Source: Enhygromyxa salina | GTDB taxonomy: Bacteria > Myxococcota_A > Polyangia > Nannocystales > Nannocystaceae | DNA: 64,000 bases | Reading direction: 5' to 3' | Assembly (NCBI RefSeq): GCF_002994635.1 | Contig: NZ_PVNL01000110.1 | Span: 1-64,000, forward strand | Shown here: piece after piece, positions 48,568 to 58,038 of the stretch | Layout of the letters: every line of letters starts with the position of its first letter | Position numbering within the stretch: position 1 is the first letter of the stretch | Position numbers and translations under genes: made by a program | The notes under the pieces: generated by a model | What the model saw: only the letters and a program-made list of their open reading frames with translations | What the model was told of the DNA's origin: nothing | The model's database searches: none

Positions 48568-50613
48568 TCACTTGATCACGGTCGTACAGAACCCACCGAC
48601 ACAGGTGGCGTCGGGATCACAGCAATCCTCGTCGACCAGGCAGGCGCTGTTGTTGGGCGAGCACATCGGCGGGTCGTCGTCGCACACGAATTCCCCGTTG
48701 ACCTCGATGCAGAACCCCGAGCAACAGTCATACCCGGCCTCGCAGCTGTCGCCGATCTCCTTGCACTCGTTGAGCGCCGCGTAGCCGCGCATGTTGTTGT
48801 TGTTGAGCTCCTGACCCGGCAGCCAGAACGCCGGGTGGCTGGGGTCGGCACCGGGCGCGGCGTTGATGTCGATCGCGGTGACCCACAGCTGCTTGGTGCG
48901 TGAGTCGACGGCCTGGTTGGTCAAGGTGTTGCCGTACTGCCGCTCGGACACGAACACCATCCAGAAATAGCCGCCGGAGGCGACCGGGACGAAGGTTGGC
49001 TCGTAGTTCTGCGAGGGCTGCGGATCGGGGATGTGGCCAAAGCCGTTGCCGAGGTCGAGGCGCACGGGCTCGGTGCCGTCGTCGCGGACCATCCAGATCT
49101 CACCGGCCGCGCCGCGGGTCCGAGCCTGGGTCGCGCGGCCGAACGCGATCCACTCGTCGTCGGGGCTCCAGGTCGGGTAGCTGACGGTCGGTCGCTCAGG
49201 GTCATTACCGACGATCTGGGCCGGGTTCGAGAACGCGGGCACGTTGGTGTCGACGTCGACGGTCCACAGCGTGGAGTTGTTGAAGTCGAGCCAGTTGCCG
49301 TCACTGCGGACCCCGTAGGCGACCCGGGTGCCGTCGTTGGACCAGGCCGGGTGCACGGGCCAGCCGGAGGCCTGGAACATCTGCGTGGCTTGATCGATCG
49401 CGCCTTGTTGGCTGAGCACCATGTAGCTGGGCTGGCCCAAGAACGCGTCGTTGCTCTGGCCCCACAGCACCCACTGGCCGTCGGGCGAGATCGCTTGGAA
49501 GCCCGAGGCCGAGTCGGACGCGAAGATCGCCGAGCCGTCGGGGTTGAAGGTCGCCCACGGGCTGTAGCCGCCGTGCTGTGACGCGACGATCGTGCTGCCG
49601 TCGCGCGAGACGCTGTGGCACGCGACGCAGGTGACCCCCGGCGGCTTTTGGATGAACTGCTCGGGCGCCGAGGCGCCGGGTTGGATCCGCAGGACGTCGC
49701 CCTGGTTGACGGCCCAGTAGTAGATGGTGCCGGCGAGGTTGGCGGGGGCGATCGACCAGAACCGCGTCCCCGTGGTGTAGGCGGTCAGCCCGTCGTAGCG
49801 GCGCAGCTCGACGGTGAGATCGCCCGCGGACGAGTCGGTCAGCTTGAGCCAGATGTCGTCGGGGATGACCGGGAAATTCCACCGCGAGGGGTTGGGAACG
49901 GCCCCGTACCAGTCGAGCTCGAAGGTCGGGCTCTGCACGTGGACCTTGTAGATGTCGGCGTCGTTGCCCCCGTTCCACTGCATGGTCGGGCCAGCGAGGC
50001 CGCGGGGAAACACGGTGAAGTCGTAGGGGTAGAGAATCGTGGCCGCAGGGTCGACCTGGTTGGCGTTGTCGAGCGCGCCCTTGGCCGCGGGATCGACAGG
50101 CTCTGGCTCGAAGGTGTACTTGAGCTTGACGGTGATCGCGGCCTCGGCCTCGAGGCCCTGGTAGCTGAACTTCAAGGTCCCGAGTCCGCCGAGCAAGCCG
50201 GTGGCCGTGAGCCCGCCGATCGCGGGATCGAGCAGCGCGATGTCCTGCCGGTCAAAGGTCCACACGCCGCTGGCGTCGACCGGGTTCTCTGCGCCCTGGT
50301 TGTTGGTTGCGAGCGCGGCGAAGTCGAGCTGCGTGGGGATGACCCCGTCGACGATCTCGATCACCGCGTTGGGCGGGTCGATCTTCAGGTCGACGATCAT
50401 CGTCTGATCCGGGAGGTCGAGCAGCGGGCCGTCGCCGTCGCCGTCGCCGTCGCCCGTGCTGCTGCCGCTGGTCTCGAGCTCGCCGCTGGTCTCGCCGACG
50501 CCCATCTCGGTGTCGGTCGGTCGGACGTCGTCGCCGCCGCAGGCGAGGAACGCCAGCGCGAGCGCGGGGATGGTGATCAGGAGGGCGCGGGGAGTCGACG
50601 GTAGCGAAGTCAT
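48568..50613 (-). CDS. Lipoprotein with TolB-like propeller and a CxxCH motif
   Basis: A 681-residue lipoprotein. ATG at 50613 opens a signal ending in lipobox FLAC. Then a Gly/Asp linker (GDGDGDGDG), a bacterial Ig-like domain (FDRQDIALLDPAIGGLTAT), a middle domain, and a TolB/WD40-like propeller with GVTCVACHSVSRDGSTIV (one CxxCH, possible haem), PDGSAIFASDSASGFQAISPDG and YPTWSPDDEWIAFGR. It ends with Cys-knot-like repeats (CEAGYDCCSGFC, CLVDEDCCDPDATC). The adjacent haem lipoprotein suggests a shared surface electron-transfer or binding role. Substrate unknown. Confidence 0.78.
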   Translation of the reverse strand: MTSLPSTPRALLITIPALALAFLACGGDDVRPTDTEMGVGETSGELETSGSSTGDGDGDGDGPLLDLPDQTMIVDLKIDPPNAVIEIVDGVIPTQLDFAALATNNQGAENPVDASGVWTFDRQDIALLDPAIGGLTATGLLGGLGTLKFSYQGLEAEAAITVKLKYTFEPEPVDPAAKGALDNANQVDPAATILYPYDFTVFPRGLAGPTMQWNGGNDADIYKVHVQSPTFELDWYGAVPNPSRWNFPVIPDDIWLKLTDSSAGDLTVELRRYDGLTAYTTGTRFWSIAPANLAGTIYYWAVNQGDVLRIQPGASAPEQFIQKPPGVTCVACHSVSRDGSTIVASQHGGYSPWATFNPDGSAIFASDSASGFQAISPDGQWVLWGQSNDAFLGQPSYMVLSQQGAIDQATQMFQASGWPVHPAWSNDGTRVAYGVRSDGNWLDFNNSTLWTVDVDTNVPAFSNPAQIVGNDPERPTVSYPTWSPDDEWIAFGRATQARTRGAAGEIWMVRDDGTEPVRLDLGNGFGHIPDPQPSQNYEPTFVPVASGGYFWMVFVSERQYGNTLTNQAVDSRTKQLWVTAIDINAAPGADPSHPAFWLPGQELNNNNMRGYAALNECKEIGDSCEAGYDCCSGFCIEVNGEFVCDDDPPMCSPNNSACLVDEDCCDPDATCVGGFCTTVIK

Positions 50614-50717
50614 GACGGCGAGTGTCAATGTACTCCGGCTGCCGGCTGGTTCGGGGCGCTGCCGACCGATGGGTCAGATCCGGGTCAGATCAGGGGCTGA
50701 GAGGGCACTCCTGCCTG

Positions 50718-50894
50718 TCACGGACCTGAAACAGGCGCTCCTGGCACTTGGTGCCGGCAGCGCAACACCGGGAGCGGGGGGTACTTGGGCCACCCGCTGA
50801 CCCGCTCCGACATGGCGCAGCGCCAGAACACGGAGCCCTTGCCGCTGACGATCTTGCGCGCGTGGACGCAGCGCTCACACAGCCCCGGACTCAT
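50718..50894 (-). CDS. Small Cys-containing conserved-looking protein
   Basis: A 58-residue protein with CERCVHARKIVSGKGSVFWRC, SGWPKYPPLPVLRC and a Cys pattern (CxxC, C, C) resembling short bacterial zinc-ribbon proteins of unknown role. The ATG at 50894 (MSPGLCERC) is preferred; in-frame ATGs further upstream add arginine-rich residues. It lies alone in the gap between the propeller lipoprotein and the coaD-linked membrane gene. Its protein-like motif rather than its length supports it. Confidence 0.6.
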   Translation of the reverse strand: MSPGLCERCVHARKIVSGKGSVFWRCAMSERVSGWPKYPPLPVLRCRHQVPGAPVSGP

Positions 50895-51048
50895 CCGCGC
50901 ACGGCGTCCCATTGGCGCAGGAAACCGAGTCGAGAGCCCCCTCCCAGGGGGCCACACATGCCCCCGCGCACAAGCGGCCCCGAGGAGCGAAGCGACCAGA
51001 CGCGGCAGCGGCTGCAGTCGGCGAAGACCCAGGTGAATGTGGGGGACA

Positions 51049-51669
51049 TTACGACCGGCTGCCCCGCGACGGCGGCAAGATCAGCTTTTCTTGTTGGGCG
51101 AGCATCGCCAGCGCGACGGTGAGTCGAGCACCCAGCAGCGCGCGCCCGGACACGGCCCCCTGCCGCAGGACCCAGCCGCCGCCGACCAGCGCGCCGCCCC
51201 ACAAGATCGCGGCGAGCCAGCCAAGGTTGAACCAGTACCAGGCCAGCATGCCGACCAGGCCCAGACCGATCCACAGCCGGAGCACCAGCCGGGCCGAGTC
51301 GAGCGCTGGCTTGGCGGCCTCGGCGGCGTTCTCGCTGACACGCAGCTCGAACTCCCCGTCGGTCACCCGCAGCGCGACCTGGTCGGTGGGGATCGCCAAG
51401 AACCGCAGCGTGGGATGCAGGGCCTTGCTCATCTGCCCCTCGCGCAAGACCGTGCGGCCGCGCAGGACGATCGCTCGATCCGCGGGATCGTCGAGGGTCA
51501 TGCCGGCCTTGAAGCCCTCGGTGAACAGCCCGACCTCGACCTCGTTGACCTCTTCGGTCTCGAGCCCGGCTTCACGGGCGGCCGCGAGCCGCAGCTCGTG
51601 CTCGTCGCCGCGCCACGCTTGGCCGCTGGGGAGCTTGGCGAGGGCCTTGGTCTCGGTCGGTTCGTCCAT
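51049..51669 (-). CDS. Membrane-anchored protein, unknown
   Basis: A 206-residue protein: a soluble N-terminal half (DEPTETKALAKLPSGQAWRG, then a small beta-rich region with RGRTVLREGQMSKALHP) and two adjacent C-terminal membrane segments (LWIGLGLVGMLAWYWFNLGW and LAAILWGGALVGGGWVL). ATG at 51669 shares a base with the coaD stop (TGATG), so translation is coupled to coaD. No family recognised; coupling to coaD may reflect only operon organisation. Confidence 0.68.
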   Translation of the reverse strand: MDEPTETKALAKLPSGQAWRGDEHELRLAAAREAGLETEEVNEVEVGLFTEGFKAGMTLDDPADRAIVLRGRTVLREGQMSKALHPTLRFLAIPTDQVALRVTDGEFELRVSENAAEAAKPALDSARLVLRLWIGLGLVGMLAWYWFNLGWLAAILWGGALVGGGWVLRQGAVSGRALLGARLTVALAMLAQQEKLILPPSRGSRS

Positions 51670-52214
51670 CAGGCTTGGCGCTTGTCGCCGTAGAACTCGG
51701 GGTAGCGCGCCTCCATGGCCAGCGCCACGGGCGTGGGAACGAAGGGTTGGAACTGCCCACCGTGGCTGGCGATCTCGCGGATCAGCGACGAAGAAATAAA
51801 TTGTTTGGTGGGCTCGGGGATGAGGAACACGGTCTCGACGGTCGGCTCGAGCTCGCGGTTGGCGAGCGCCATCTGAAACTCGGGCTCGAAGTCGCCGGCG
51901 GCCCGCAGCCCGCGGACGATCACGCGCGCGCTGATCGACCGACAAAAATCGATCATCAGGCCGGTGTAGTGGGCGGCGCGAGCGTTCGGGATGTGCGCGA
52001 TGCTCTGGGCGATCAGCTCGACCCGCTGCTCGAACGCGAAGAAGCCCGGCTTGATCGGGTGGTGGCCCACGGCGACGACGACCTCGTCGAACACCGAGGC
52101 GGCGCGCTCCACGATCTCGAGGTGTCCGCGGGTGATGGGATCGAAAGATCCTGGGTAGACGGCGAGGTAGTGCGCCGCGGCCCGCGACGCGCTAGCCGGG
52201 TTTGAATCGGTCAC
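51669..52214 (-). CDS. coaD: Phosphopantetheine adenylyltransferase
   Basis: A protein of about 181 residues that makes dephospho-CoA from 4'-phosphopantetheine and ATP, the fourth step of CoA synthesis, in the cytoplasm. Motifs: AVYPGSFDPITRGHLEIVER (T/HxGH nucleotidyltransferase signature), IVRGLRAAGDFEPEFQMALAN and the C-terminal FISSSLIREIASHGG. All expected catalytic elements are present. The start is uncertain: GTG at 52214 (VTDSNPAS) avoids overlap with the divergent gene at 52237; an ATG at 52238 is the alternative. Confidence 0.93.
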   Translation of the reverse strand: MTDSNPASASRAAAHYLAVYPGSFDPITRGHLEIVERAASVFDEVVVAVGHHPIKPGFFAFEQRVELIAQSIAHIPNARAAHYTGLMIDFCRSISARVIVRGLRAAGDFEPEFQMALANRELEPTVETVFLIPEPTKQFISSSLIREIASHGGQFQPFVPTPVALAMEARYPEFYGDKRQA

Positions 52215-52236
52215 CCGCGCAGTATACTGCCGCCGC

Positions 52237-53184
52237 ATGCGGCCGTCGTCTGTTCGCTGGTGTCATCGTTCTGGGTTCATGGGGCTCGTGCTCGCTTGGG
52301 GCGCCATCGCGGTCGGTGGGACCGGGTGCAAGAGCAGCGAGAAGGTCGAGCCCAAATTGGTCGAGCAGGGCACCCCCTTCGATCGTGGCCCCAAGCCCAA
52401 GCCGCCGCCCGATCCCAACGATCCGCTGCGCAACCCCGCCTACGAGACCCCGCGCGGCCGCGATGGGGACCAGGTCAGCGACGAGCGGATCGACGCGGTG
52501 CTGGCGGAGGCGGCCGGTCACGCGAAGATCGGCGACGTGGCGCAGCAGCGCAACGCCCTGCGCGAGTGCGCGAACAAGACCCCGCCGAGCGCTCGCTGCG
52601 ACGGCCAGATGGGCTTGTCGATGATCGAGGCCAAGAACCGGCGGGCCGCGGCGCTCTACTATCTGGTCGAGGCCGCGGCGGTCGACGACCCCAAGGCCAG
52701 CGCCGAGCTCTACGCGAAGATCGGCGAGCAGCTGCGGCGCTACGGCAAGCTGGTCGAGGCGACCGTGGCGTTCGAGCGGGCGATCGCCCGGGACGAGGCG
52801 GCCGAGTACCTGTTCGCGCTGGGCCAGGTGTTGTCGCTGCAGCCCGAGCACCTCGCCGAGGGGGCCGACCGCATCGCGCAGGCGCGGGCCAAGGACGACC
52901 GGATCGAGTGGCTTCACGACGAGGCCGTGCTCCGCGGGCAGATCCCCGTGCGCGAGCAGGCGGTGGCGGCCCTGGAGTTGTTTCGCGCGTATATCGAGCG
53001 CGCGAACGCGGATGGGCAGCCCGCCGAGAAGCTGCCGACGCCGCCCGACCGGCTCGAGGGGCGCATGGCCGAGCTCGAGATCCTCGCCAAGCAGTACGCG
53101 ACCCAGGCCGAGTGGGACGCGGCCAAGGCCAAGGCCAAGGCCGAAGCTGAAGCCGACCCCGCGCCCGAAACCCCGCCGAGCTGA
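52237..53184 (+). CDS. TPR-like lipoprotein
   Basis: A 315-residue lipoprotein with lipobox GGTGC at about residues 27-31, a Pro/Lys linker (RGPKPKPPPDPNDP), and a helical region of TPR/SEL1-like character (AKIGDVAQQRNALRECANKT, AAALYYLVEAAAVDDPKASA, LYAKIGEQLRRYGKLVEA, TVAFERAIARDEAAEYLFAL). It ends in a Lys/Ala/Glu-rich tail. A role in protein complex assembly in the envelope is likely. ATG 52237 or a later ATG at 52279 could start it; the latter leaves a shorter signal peptide. The kinase-like gene follows 6 bases later. Confidence 0.75.
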   Translation: MRPSSVRWCHRSGFMGLVLAWGAIAVGGTGCKSSEKVEPKLVEQGTPFDRGPKPKPPPDPNDPLRNPAYETPRGRDGDQVSDERIDAVLAEAAGHAKIGDVAQQRNALRECANKTPPSARCDGQMGLSMIEAKNRRAAALYYLVEAAAVDDPKASAELYAKIGEQLRRYGKLVEATVAFERAIARDEAAEYLFALGQVLSLQPEHLAEGADRIAQARAKDDRIEWLHDEAVLRGQIPVREQAVAALELFRAYIERANADGQPAEKLPTPPDRLEGRMAELEILAKQYATQAEWDAAKAKAKAEAEADPAPETPPS

Positions 53185-53190
53185 GCTGCC

Positions 53191-54240
53191 GTGCAAGCGC
53201 TCCTCTCGCAGGTGCTCGAGCACTGGGGCCTCGCCGACGCCGAGGTGGCGCCGTGCGGTAACGGGCTGATCAACGCGACCTACGCGGTGACCGACGCGGC
53301 GGGCGTGCGAACGATCCTGCAGCGGGTCAGCCCGATCTTCGATCCCGCGATCCACCACAACATCGAGGCGGTCACCCGGCAGCTCGCGCGCGCGGGCATC
53401 GACACGCCGCAGCTGGTGCCGACCCGCGGCGATCAGGCCTGGCTCGAGCTCGACGGCGGGGTCTGGCGGATGCAGACCGCGATCGACGGGGTCAGCTTCG
53501 ACGCGCTCGGCGACGCGGCGCAGGCCCGCGCGGCCGGTGAATTCGTGGGTCGCTGGCACGCGGCGCTGGCCGAGCTCGACCACGAGTTCGTCGGGTTGCG
53601 GGTCGGCGTGCACGACACGCCTCGGCACCTCGGTCGGCTCCGCGATGCGCTCGCGCGGTTCGAGTCGCACCGTCTGTACCCGCAGGTCGAGCCGCTCGCG
53701 CGGCGGCTGCTCGACGCCGCCGACGCGTTGGCGCCGCTGCCCGAGTGTCCCGCGCGGGTGGCTCACGGCGACCTCAAGATCAACAATATGATGTTCGCTG
53801 GGGCCAACGCGCGCGGGCGCCTGCAGCCGCTCGCGCTGATCGATCTCGACACGGTGGCCCCGATGCCGCTCGCGCATGAGCTCGGCGATGCGTGGCGCTC
53901 GTGGTGCAACCTCGCGGGCGAGAACCAGCCCGAGGCCCGGTTCGACCTCGACTTGTTCGCGGCGTCGTGGGCAGGCTGGCTAGCTGGACTGGCGACGCTC
54001 GGGTCGCCGCCGAGCGCCGCCGAGCGCGAGGGGCTGCTGCTCGGGCCCGAGTTGATCAGCCTCGAGCTGGCCGTGCGCTTCATCGCCGACGCGCTGTTCG
54101 AGGACTACTTTGGCTGGGATCCGCAGCGCTTCGCGGGCCGCGGCGAGCACAACCTCGCGCGCGCGCGCGGGCAGGCGTCGCTGTATCAGGCGATCAGCGC
54201 GACCCGACGCGAGCGGGCGACCCTGCTAGATCTCCCGTGA
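53191..54240 (+). CDS. Aminoglycoside phosphotransferase-family kinase
   Basis: A 349-residue APH/choline-kinase-fold protein (PF01636). N-terminal lobe: GNGLINATYAVTDAAGVRTI (nucleotide loop with the strand that follows) and LQRVSPIFD. Catalytic loop VAHGDLKINNMMF and metal-binding LIDLDTVAPM followed by HELGDAWRSW. N-acetylhexosamine 1-kinase and homoserine kinase relatives show this layout, so a sugar or amino alcohol is a likely substrate. The GTG start at 53191 is 6 bases after the lipoprotein stop, and its stop overlaps the next GTG (GTGA). Confidence 0.82.
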   Translation: MQALLSQVLEHWGLADAEVAPCGNGLINATYAVTDAAGVRTILQRVSPIFDPAIHHNIEAVTRQLARAGIDTPQLVPTRGDQAWLELDGGVWRMQTAIDGVSFDALGDAAQARAAGEFVGRWHAALAELDHEFVGLRVGVHDTPRHLGRLRDALARFESHRLYPQVEPLARRLLDAADALAPLPECPARVAHGDLKINNMMFAGANARGRLQPLALIDLDTVAPMPLAHELGDAWRSWCNLAGENQPEARFDLDLFAASWAGWLAGLATLGSPPSAAEREGLLLGPELISLELAVRFIADALFEDYFGWDPQRFAGRGEHNLARARGQASLYQAISATRRERATLLDLP

Positions 54241-54956
54241 GCCTGAATTCGCGCTGCGTGGTAGCCTCCGCCTCAACCGTGCCGGTCCGATCCCAAGCCC
54301 GACGCGCGCGCCCGATCTGCGGGCTGAGCCTGCTCGCCGCGTTCGTCGTGGCCAGCTGGCTGCCGGGGCTTGGTCACGCATCTACGGTCGCGGAGCAGCG
54401 CGCACGCCTGCCGCCGCCCGCCACCTGTAGCGATCCGATCGCTGGCGTGTGGAAGTCGCACTCGTACGACACCCGATTTCGCGACTGGACGATCTTCACG
54501 CTCGAGATGAACCGGGTCAGCCCCGGGCGCGACGAGTTCGAGGGCCGGATCACCAACCACAGCTGGCTCGCCGAGCCGCACGAGAGCTCGCCGCCGCCGT
54601 GCCGCGGGGAGCTGCGCTATGTGATCTCGATGGACGCCGAGGGCACCGTCGTCGACGGGCACCTCAATTTTTATGGGGTCGGCACGTGGTCCCTCGACGA
54701 CGTCCCGTGTGGCTCGTGGAACATGGGCTACAACCTCGACCACTTCTCGGGCGACATCGACGCGGATCTGCTGGAGTTTCAGACCGTCAACAACGACGGC
54801 GGGCGGGCGGTCAACGACCCCGTGGTGTTTCGCCGGGTGCACTGCAACAATGGCGAGTCGGGCGAGCAGGGCGAGCAAGAGCCCCGCATCGCCGTCGCGC
54901 CGCCGCCGTTTACTCCGCCCGAGGACGCCGCCCGGGGCGGCTGCGGGCTGCGCTGA
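54237..54956 (+). CDS. Exported protein, unknown
   Basis: A 239-residue protein with a basic N-terminus and hydrophobic signal (ICGLSLLAAFVVASWLPGLG, cleaved near HAS). The mature part has several Trp/Cys features (IAGVWKSHSYDTRFRDWTIF, PPCRGELRYVISMDAEGT, NFYGVGTWSLDDVPCGSWNM) in a likely lipocalin- or beta-barrel-like fold. The tail is Glu/Pro-rich and ends RGGCGLR. GTG at 54237 overlaps the kinase stop (GTGA). Its 3' end overlaps the convergent protease gene by 47 bases. No family recognised. Confidence 0.7.
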   Translation: MSLNSRCVVASASTVPVRSQARRARPICGLSLLAAFVVASWLPGLGHASTVAEQRARLPPPATCSDPIAGVWKSHSYDTRFRDWTIFTLEMNRVSPGRDEFEGRITNHSWLAEPHESSPPPCRGELRYVISMDAEGTVVDGHLNFYGVGTWSLDDVPCGSWNMGYNLDHFSGDIDADLLEFQTVNNDGGRAVNDPVVFRRVHCNNGESGEQGEQEPRIAVAPPPFTPPEDAARGGCGLR

Positions 54957-57888
54957 GTCGGCGTCGCACGCCGAGCCCGAGCAAGCCCAGCAGCATGAGC
55001 GCGCCGCCGCGCTCCGCTGGCGCGCCAGGGGTCGTCGCGCAGCCGCACCCGCGACTGTCGGGATCCCAGCCGAGCTCCTCGGGCTCGGCCTCGGGCCCGA
55101 CATAGTCGAACAGACAACCCGAGCTGCACCCGTCGCCGTTGTCGAGGTTGCCGTCGTCGCACTGCTCGCTGGGGTGCACGATCCCGTCGCCACACGTGGG
55201 TGGCCCCGCAGGCGCGACTGGTTTGGCCGGCTCGTGGCCGACGACGCACAGCTCGTCGATGTTCCACCCGCCAAACTCGAGGCCGCCGTCGGCCCCCAGC
55301 GCGAAGCTCAAGCTGAGCTGGCCGTCGGCGCTGATCATGGGGCTCAGATCCACATCGTGGAACCGCCACTCGCGATCGCCGTGGTGCATGGTCGCCGCCC
55401 AGTCTTGTTGGGTGGCCTTGTTCGCCCAGGCCGGCTGACCGTTGGCCGAGATCGTCGCTTGGTCAAAAAAGCCGTCCTCGATGTTGAGCCAGCGGCGGTA
55501 CTGCAGGCGGACGGCCTTGTGCCCGCTGACGTCGATCGTGGGGCTCGTCAGGGTCGACTTGGTCCACGGCGCGTAGGTGCCGGGCCAGCTCAGCGCGACC
55601 CCGGCGACCTTGGATCCGGCGTAGGCCTCGCTGGGGTCGCCGCCGCCGCCCTGGGGCTGGCCAAAGCTCCACTCACCCTCGACGGTCCACCCTTCGTCGG
55701 CGGGGGTGCCTTCGAAGTCGCTGCACCAGATCGGCGTGACGTCGCCCGTGAAGTACTCGTACCACTCGTCGGCGCGGTTGTCGGGCCGCGGCGCCACGGT
55801 CCCGTTGCCCCAGTCGAGCTCGGCTTGATACTGGGTGACGGTGTGCTCGGGCTGCGGCGGGATCACGGCGCGGAGCTGGCCAGCACCGACCTCGGTCATG
55901 GACAGCTCGGTGATCTGGGTCTCGGGGCTGTTCGGCAGCGGGCGTGGCCGCCAGCGCAGCAGCGCTGACGGAGTGACCGCGCCGGGGCAGGGGTCGAACC
56001 CAGTCCCATAGTCGAGCGTGAGCTCGACGCTGCCGTCGTCGAGCTCTTTCTGGCTCAGCTCGACCGCGGCGCCCAGCGGCTGGTAGAGCCCGTGGATCGC
56101 GAACGCTTGGTTGATCTCGCAGATGTCCGGCGTGCCGTTTTGCAGGTCGCCGTCGTCGTCGTTGCTGATCAGCGCCTCCAGGTACCACGAGGGGGTGTCG
56201 ATCGAGCGACGGATCCCGTCGAGCCAGATCTGATCGGTCTTGGCCACGCCCTGCGCGACGCCGTACTTCTCGATCAGGCTGGTGCGAAGGTCCCACAGGG
56301 TGCCGCCGATGATCCGACCCTCGTCGTGGACCTCGCCCCCGTCCTCGGGCCAGTGCCACTCGTAGCCGGGGGGATCGAGCTCGCGGATCGGGTCGGCTGT
56401 GCTCGAGAAGAAGCCGACGCCGACCTTGGCGTCATCGACGATCGTGGCCGACAGGTAGTCCGAGGCGCCCTCGCTGACGCCGCCGTTGAACAGCCCCACG
56501 CCCGGCTGCAGGCCCAGCACGTGGGCCACGTGGCCGTACTCGTGATAGACGACGTCGGCGATCAACGCCGAGTTCTCGCAGCCGCCGCCGCTCACATAGA
56601 AGTTGAGGGTGTTGCCGTCGGCGAAGGCGTTGCAGACGTCCGAGATGTTGACGGTGACCGTGGTCTGCAGATCGAGCGGCGCGAACTCGGGATCGATGCC
56701 GCGGACGTAGTCCTTGACCAGCTGCGTGTGCACGTAGGCGCTGAGCTGCGCGTCTTGCTCGGGGTCGGCGAACAGATCCCAGACAAAGGACTGGGTGGGG
56801 ACGAACTGCTCCATCACCGAGCTCACGGGGCCGCTGTCGTTGAGCACCCGCTGCGAAGGACCCTGCGGCGTGAAGCTGACGGCCGCGCTGGGGGCCGGGA
56901 CCGCGAGCTGACCGTTGGCGTCGGTGAACGAGACCTGGCCGTTGACCGAGACCTGCATCTGCGCGGCGGCGAAGCTCTGGCGGGGCCCGAGCGGCGAGCG
57001 ACGCCAGGTCCCGATCTCGAGCTCGGCCCAGTGGACCAGCGATCGACGGGCGATCGGCTGGCCGCTGGCGGCGTCGACGTACACCAGCCAGCGACCGACC
57101 GGCTGATCGAGGCTGACCTCGAGCGGGATGACCTCGCGGTACTCGATCGCCCCGCCGGAGGCCACGAGCGGGAGGATCATGGTGGCGGCGCTGGCCTGAC
57201 CGCTGACCCGGCTGCGATCGAGCGCCCCCGCGGCGAAGTCGTTGGTGACCCACTTGCGCGCGCGCAGCTGGACCTTTGCAGGATCCGTCGCGCCGGATCG
57301 CGGGGCCACCCACACGTTGGGCACCGCCTGCGAGCGCACGGCGATCAGGTGGTCGGCCTTGAACGAGAGGCTCAGCTGCGCGTTGACGATCGGCAGCCCG
57401 GCGTGGTGTTGGGCGAAGCCGATCGTGCGCACGCCGTTGCTGGTCTCGTTGCTGACCAGCACGAAGTCGCTGGCGACGGCTCCAGGTGCGAGCGTGTCGA
57501 CGTGGCGGGCCACGAACCCGAGCGCAAACTGCTCGGCGGTCGCTGGCGAGTTGTTGGCCCCGGTCACCCGCACGTTGCGGGGGATCAGCAGGTCGAGCAC
57601 GCCAGTGTCGACGTCGACGCTGGCGAGCAGGTCGTGGCCGAGCTCGCGCTCGAGTTCGGAGAAACCAGCGCTGTGCTTGATCCCCGACGCCTGCTTGTCG
57701 ATCCAAGCGTGGGTTCGGGTCACTCGCAGGGCTGAGCTGCTCGCGGTCGGATGCAGCTCGAGGTCGGCTTGGGCGGGTTGCCCTCGAAGGTGCGCAGGCC
57801 GCTGGATCGCGTGGGCGGTCGACAGCGGCAGGCTCGCGAGGACGAGCCCAAACAGCGCGCTCAGGTGGCGCTCGAGATTAGTACGCAT
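54910..57888 (-). CDS. Secreted gluzincin metalloprotease with MYXO-CTERM-type anchor
   Basis: A 992-residue exported protease. Signal peptide; FTP/PepSY-like propeptide (about 60-250, with GFAQHHAGLPIVNAQLSL); a catalytic domain with H449-E450-x2-H453 in VVYHEYGHVAHV and a downstream Glu in GGVSEGASDYLSA, as in M36/M4-like gluzincins. Then a MAM-like jelly roll (GWTVEGEWSFGQPQ, GGWNIDELCVV), a DUF4215/Cys-rich repeat (CGDGIVHPSEQCDDGNLDNG) and a C-terminal CGC, hydrophobic helix (LMLLGLLGLGV) and Arg cluster typical of myxobacterial cell-surface sorting. Digests extracellular protein, probably prey. Convergent 47-base overlap with the preceding plus-strand gene. Confidence 0.85.
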   Translation of the reverse strand: MRTNLERHLSALFGLVLASLPLSTAHAIQRPAHLRGQPAQADLELHPTASSSALRVTRTHAWIDKQASGIKHSAGFSELERELGHDLLASVDVDTGVLDLLIPRNVRVTGANNSPATAEQFALGFVARHVDTLAPGAVASDFVLVSNETSNGVRTIGFAQHHAGLPIVNAQLSLSFKADHLIAVRSQAVPNVWVAPRSGATDPAKVQLRARKWVTNDFAAGALDRSRVSGQASAATMILPLVASGGAIEYREVIPLEVSLDQPVGRWLVYVDAASGQPIARRSLVHWAELEIGTWRRSPLGPRQSFAAAQMQVSVNGQVSFTDANGQLAVPAPSAAVSFTPQGPSQRVLNDSGPVSSVMEQFVPTQSFVWDLFADPEQDAQLSAYVHTQLVKDYVRGIDPEFAPLDLQTTVTVNISDVCNAFADGNTLNFYVSGGGCENSALIADVVYHEYGHVAHVLGLQPGVGLFNGGVSEGASDYLSATIVDDAKVGVGFFSSTADPIRELDPPGYEWHWPEDGGEVHDEGRIIGGTLWDLRTSLIEKYGVAQGVAKTDQIWLDGIRRSIDTPSWYLEALISNDDDGDLQNGTPDICEINQAFAIHGLYQPLGAAVELSQKELDDGSVELTLDYGTGFDPCPGAVTPSALLRWRPRPLPNSPETQITELSMTEVGAGQLRAVIPPQPEHTVTQYQAELDWGNGTVAPRPDNRADEWYEYFTGDVTPIWCSDFEGTPADEGWTVEGEWSFGQPQGGGGDPSEAYAGSKVAGVALSWPGTYAPWTKSTLTSPTIDVSGHKAVRLQYRRWLNIEDGFFDQATISANGQPAWANKATQQDWAATMHHGDREWRFHDVDLSPMISADGQLSLSFALGADGGLEFGGWNIDELCVVGHEPAKPVAPAGPPTCGDGIVHPSEQCDDGNLDNGDGCSSGCLFDYVGPEAEPEELGWDPDSRGCGCATTPGAPAERGGALMLLGLLGLGVRRRLSAARSRPGRRPRAE

Positions 57889-58038
57889 GAGTCGTGGCCA
57901 GAGTATGACGGTTGTGGGCGATTACCCAAATGACCATTTTATGTCGGTACCCGGCGGAGACTTCGCGCCAATTGGCCCCCCTCACTTTTTACTTACTGGG
58001 TATCGATCCGGCTCCGCTTGCGCTGATACCCTCGACGG

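Noticed and set aside
56092..57735. A 547-codon plus-strand open frame opposite the metalloprotease
   Set aside because: Low-complexity Val/Asp/Arg/Gly translation with no family features; the minus strand has a signal peptide and HEYGH in register.
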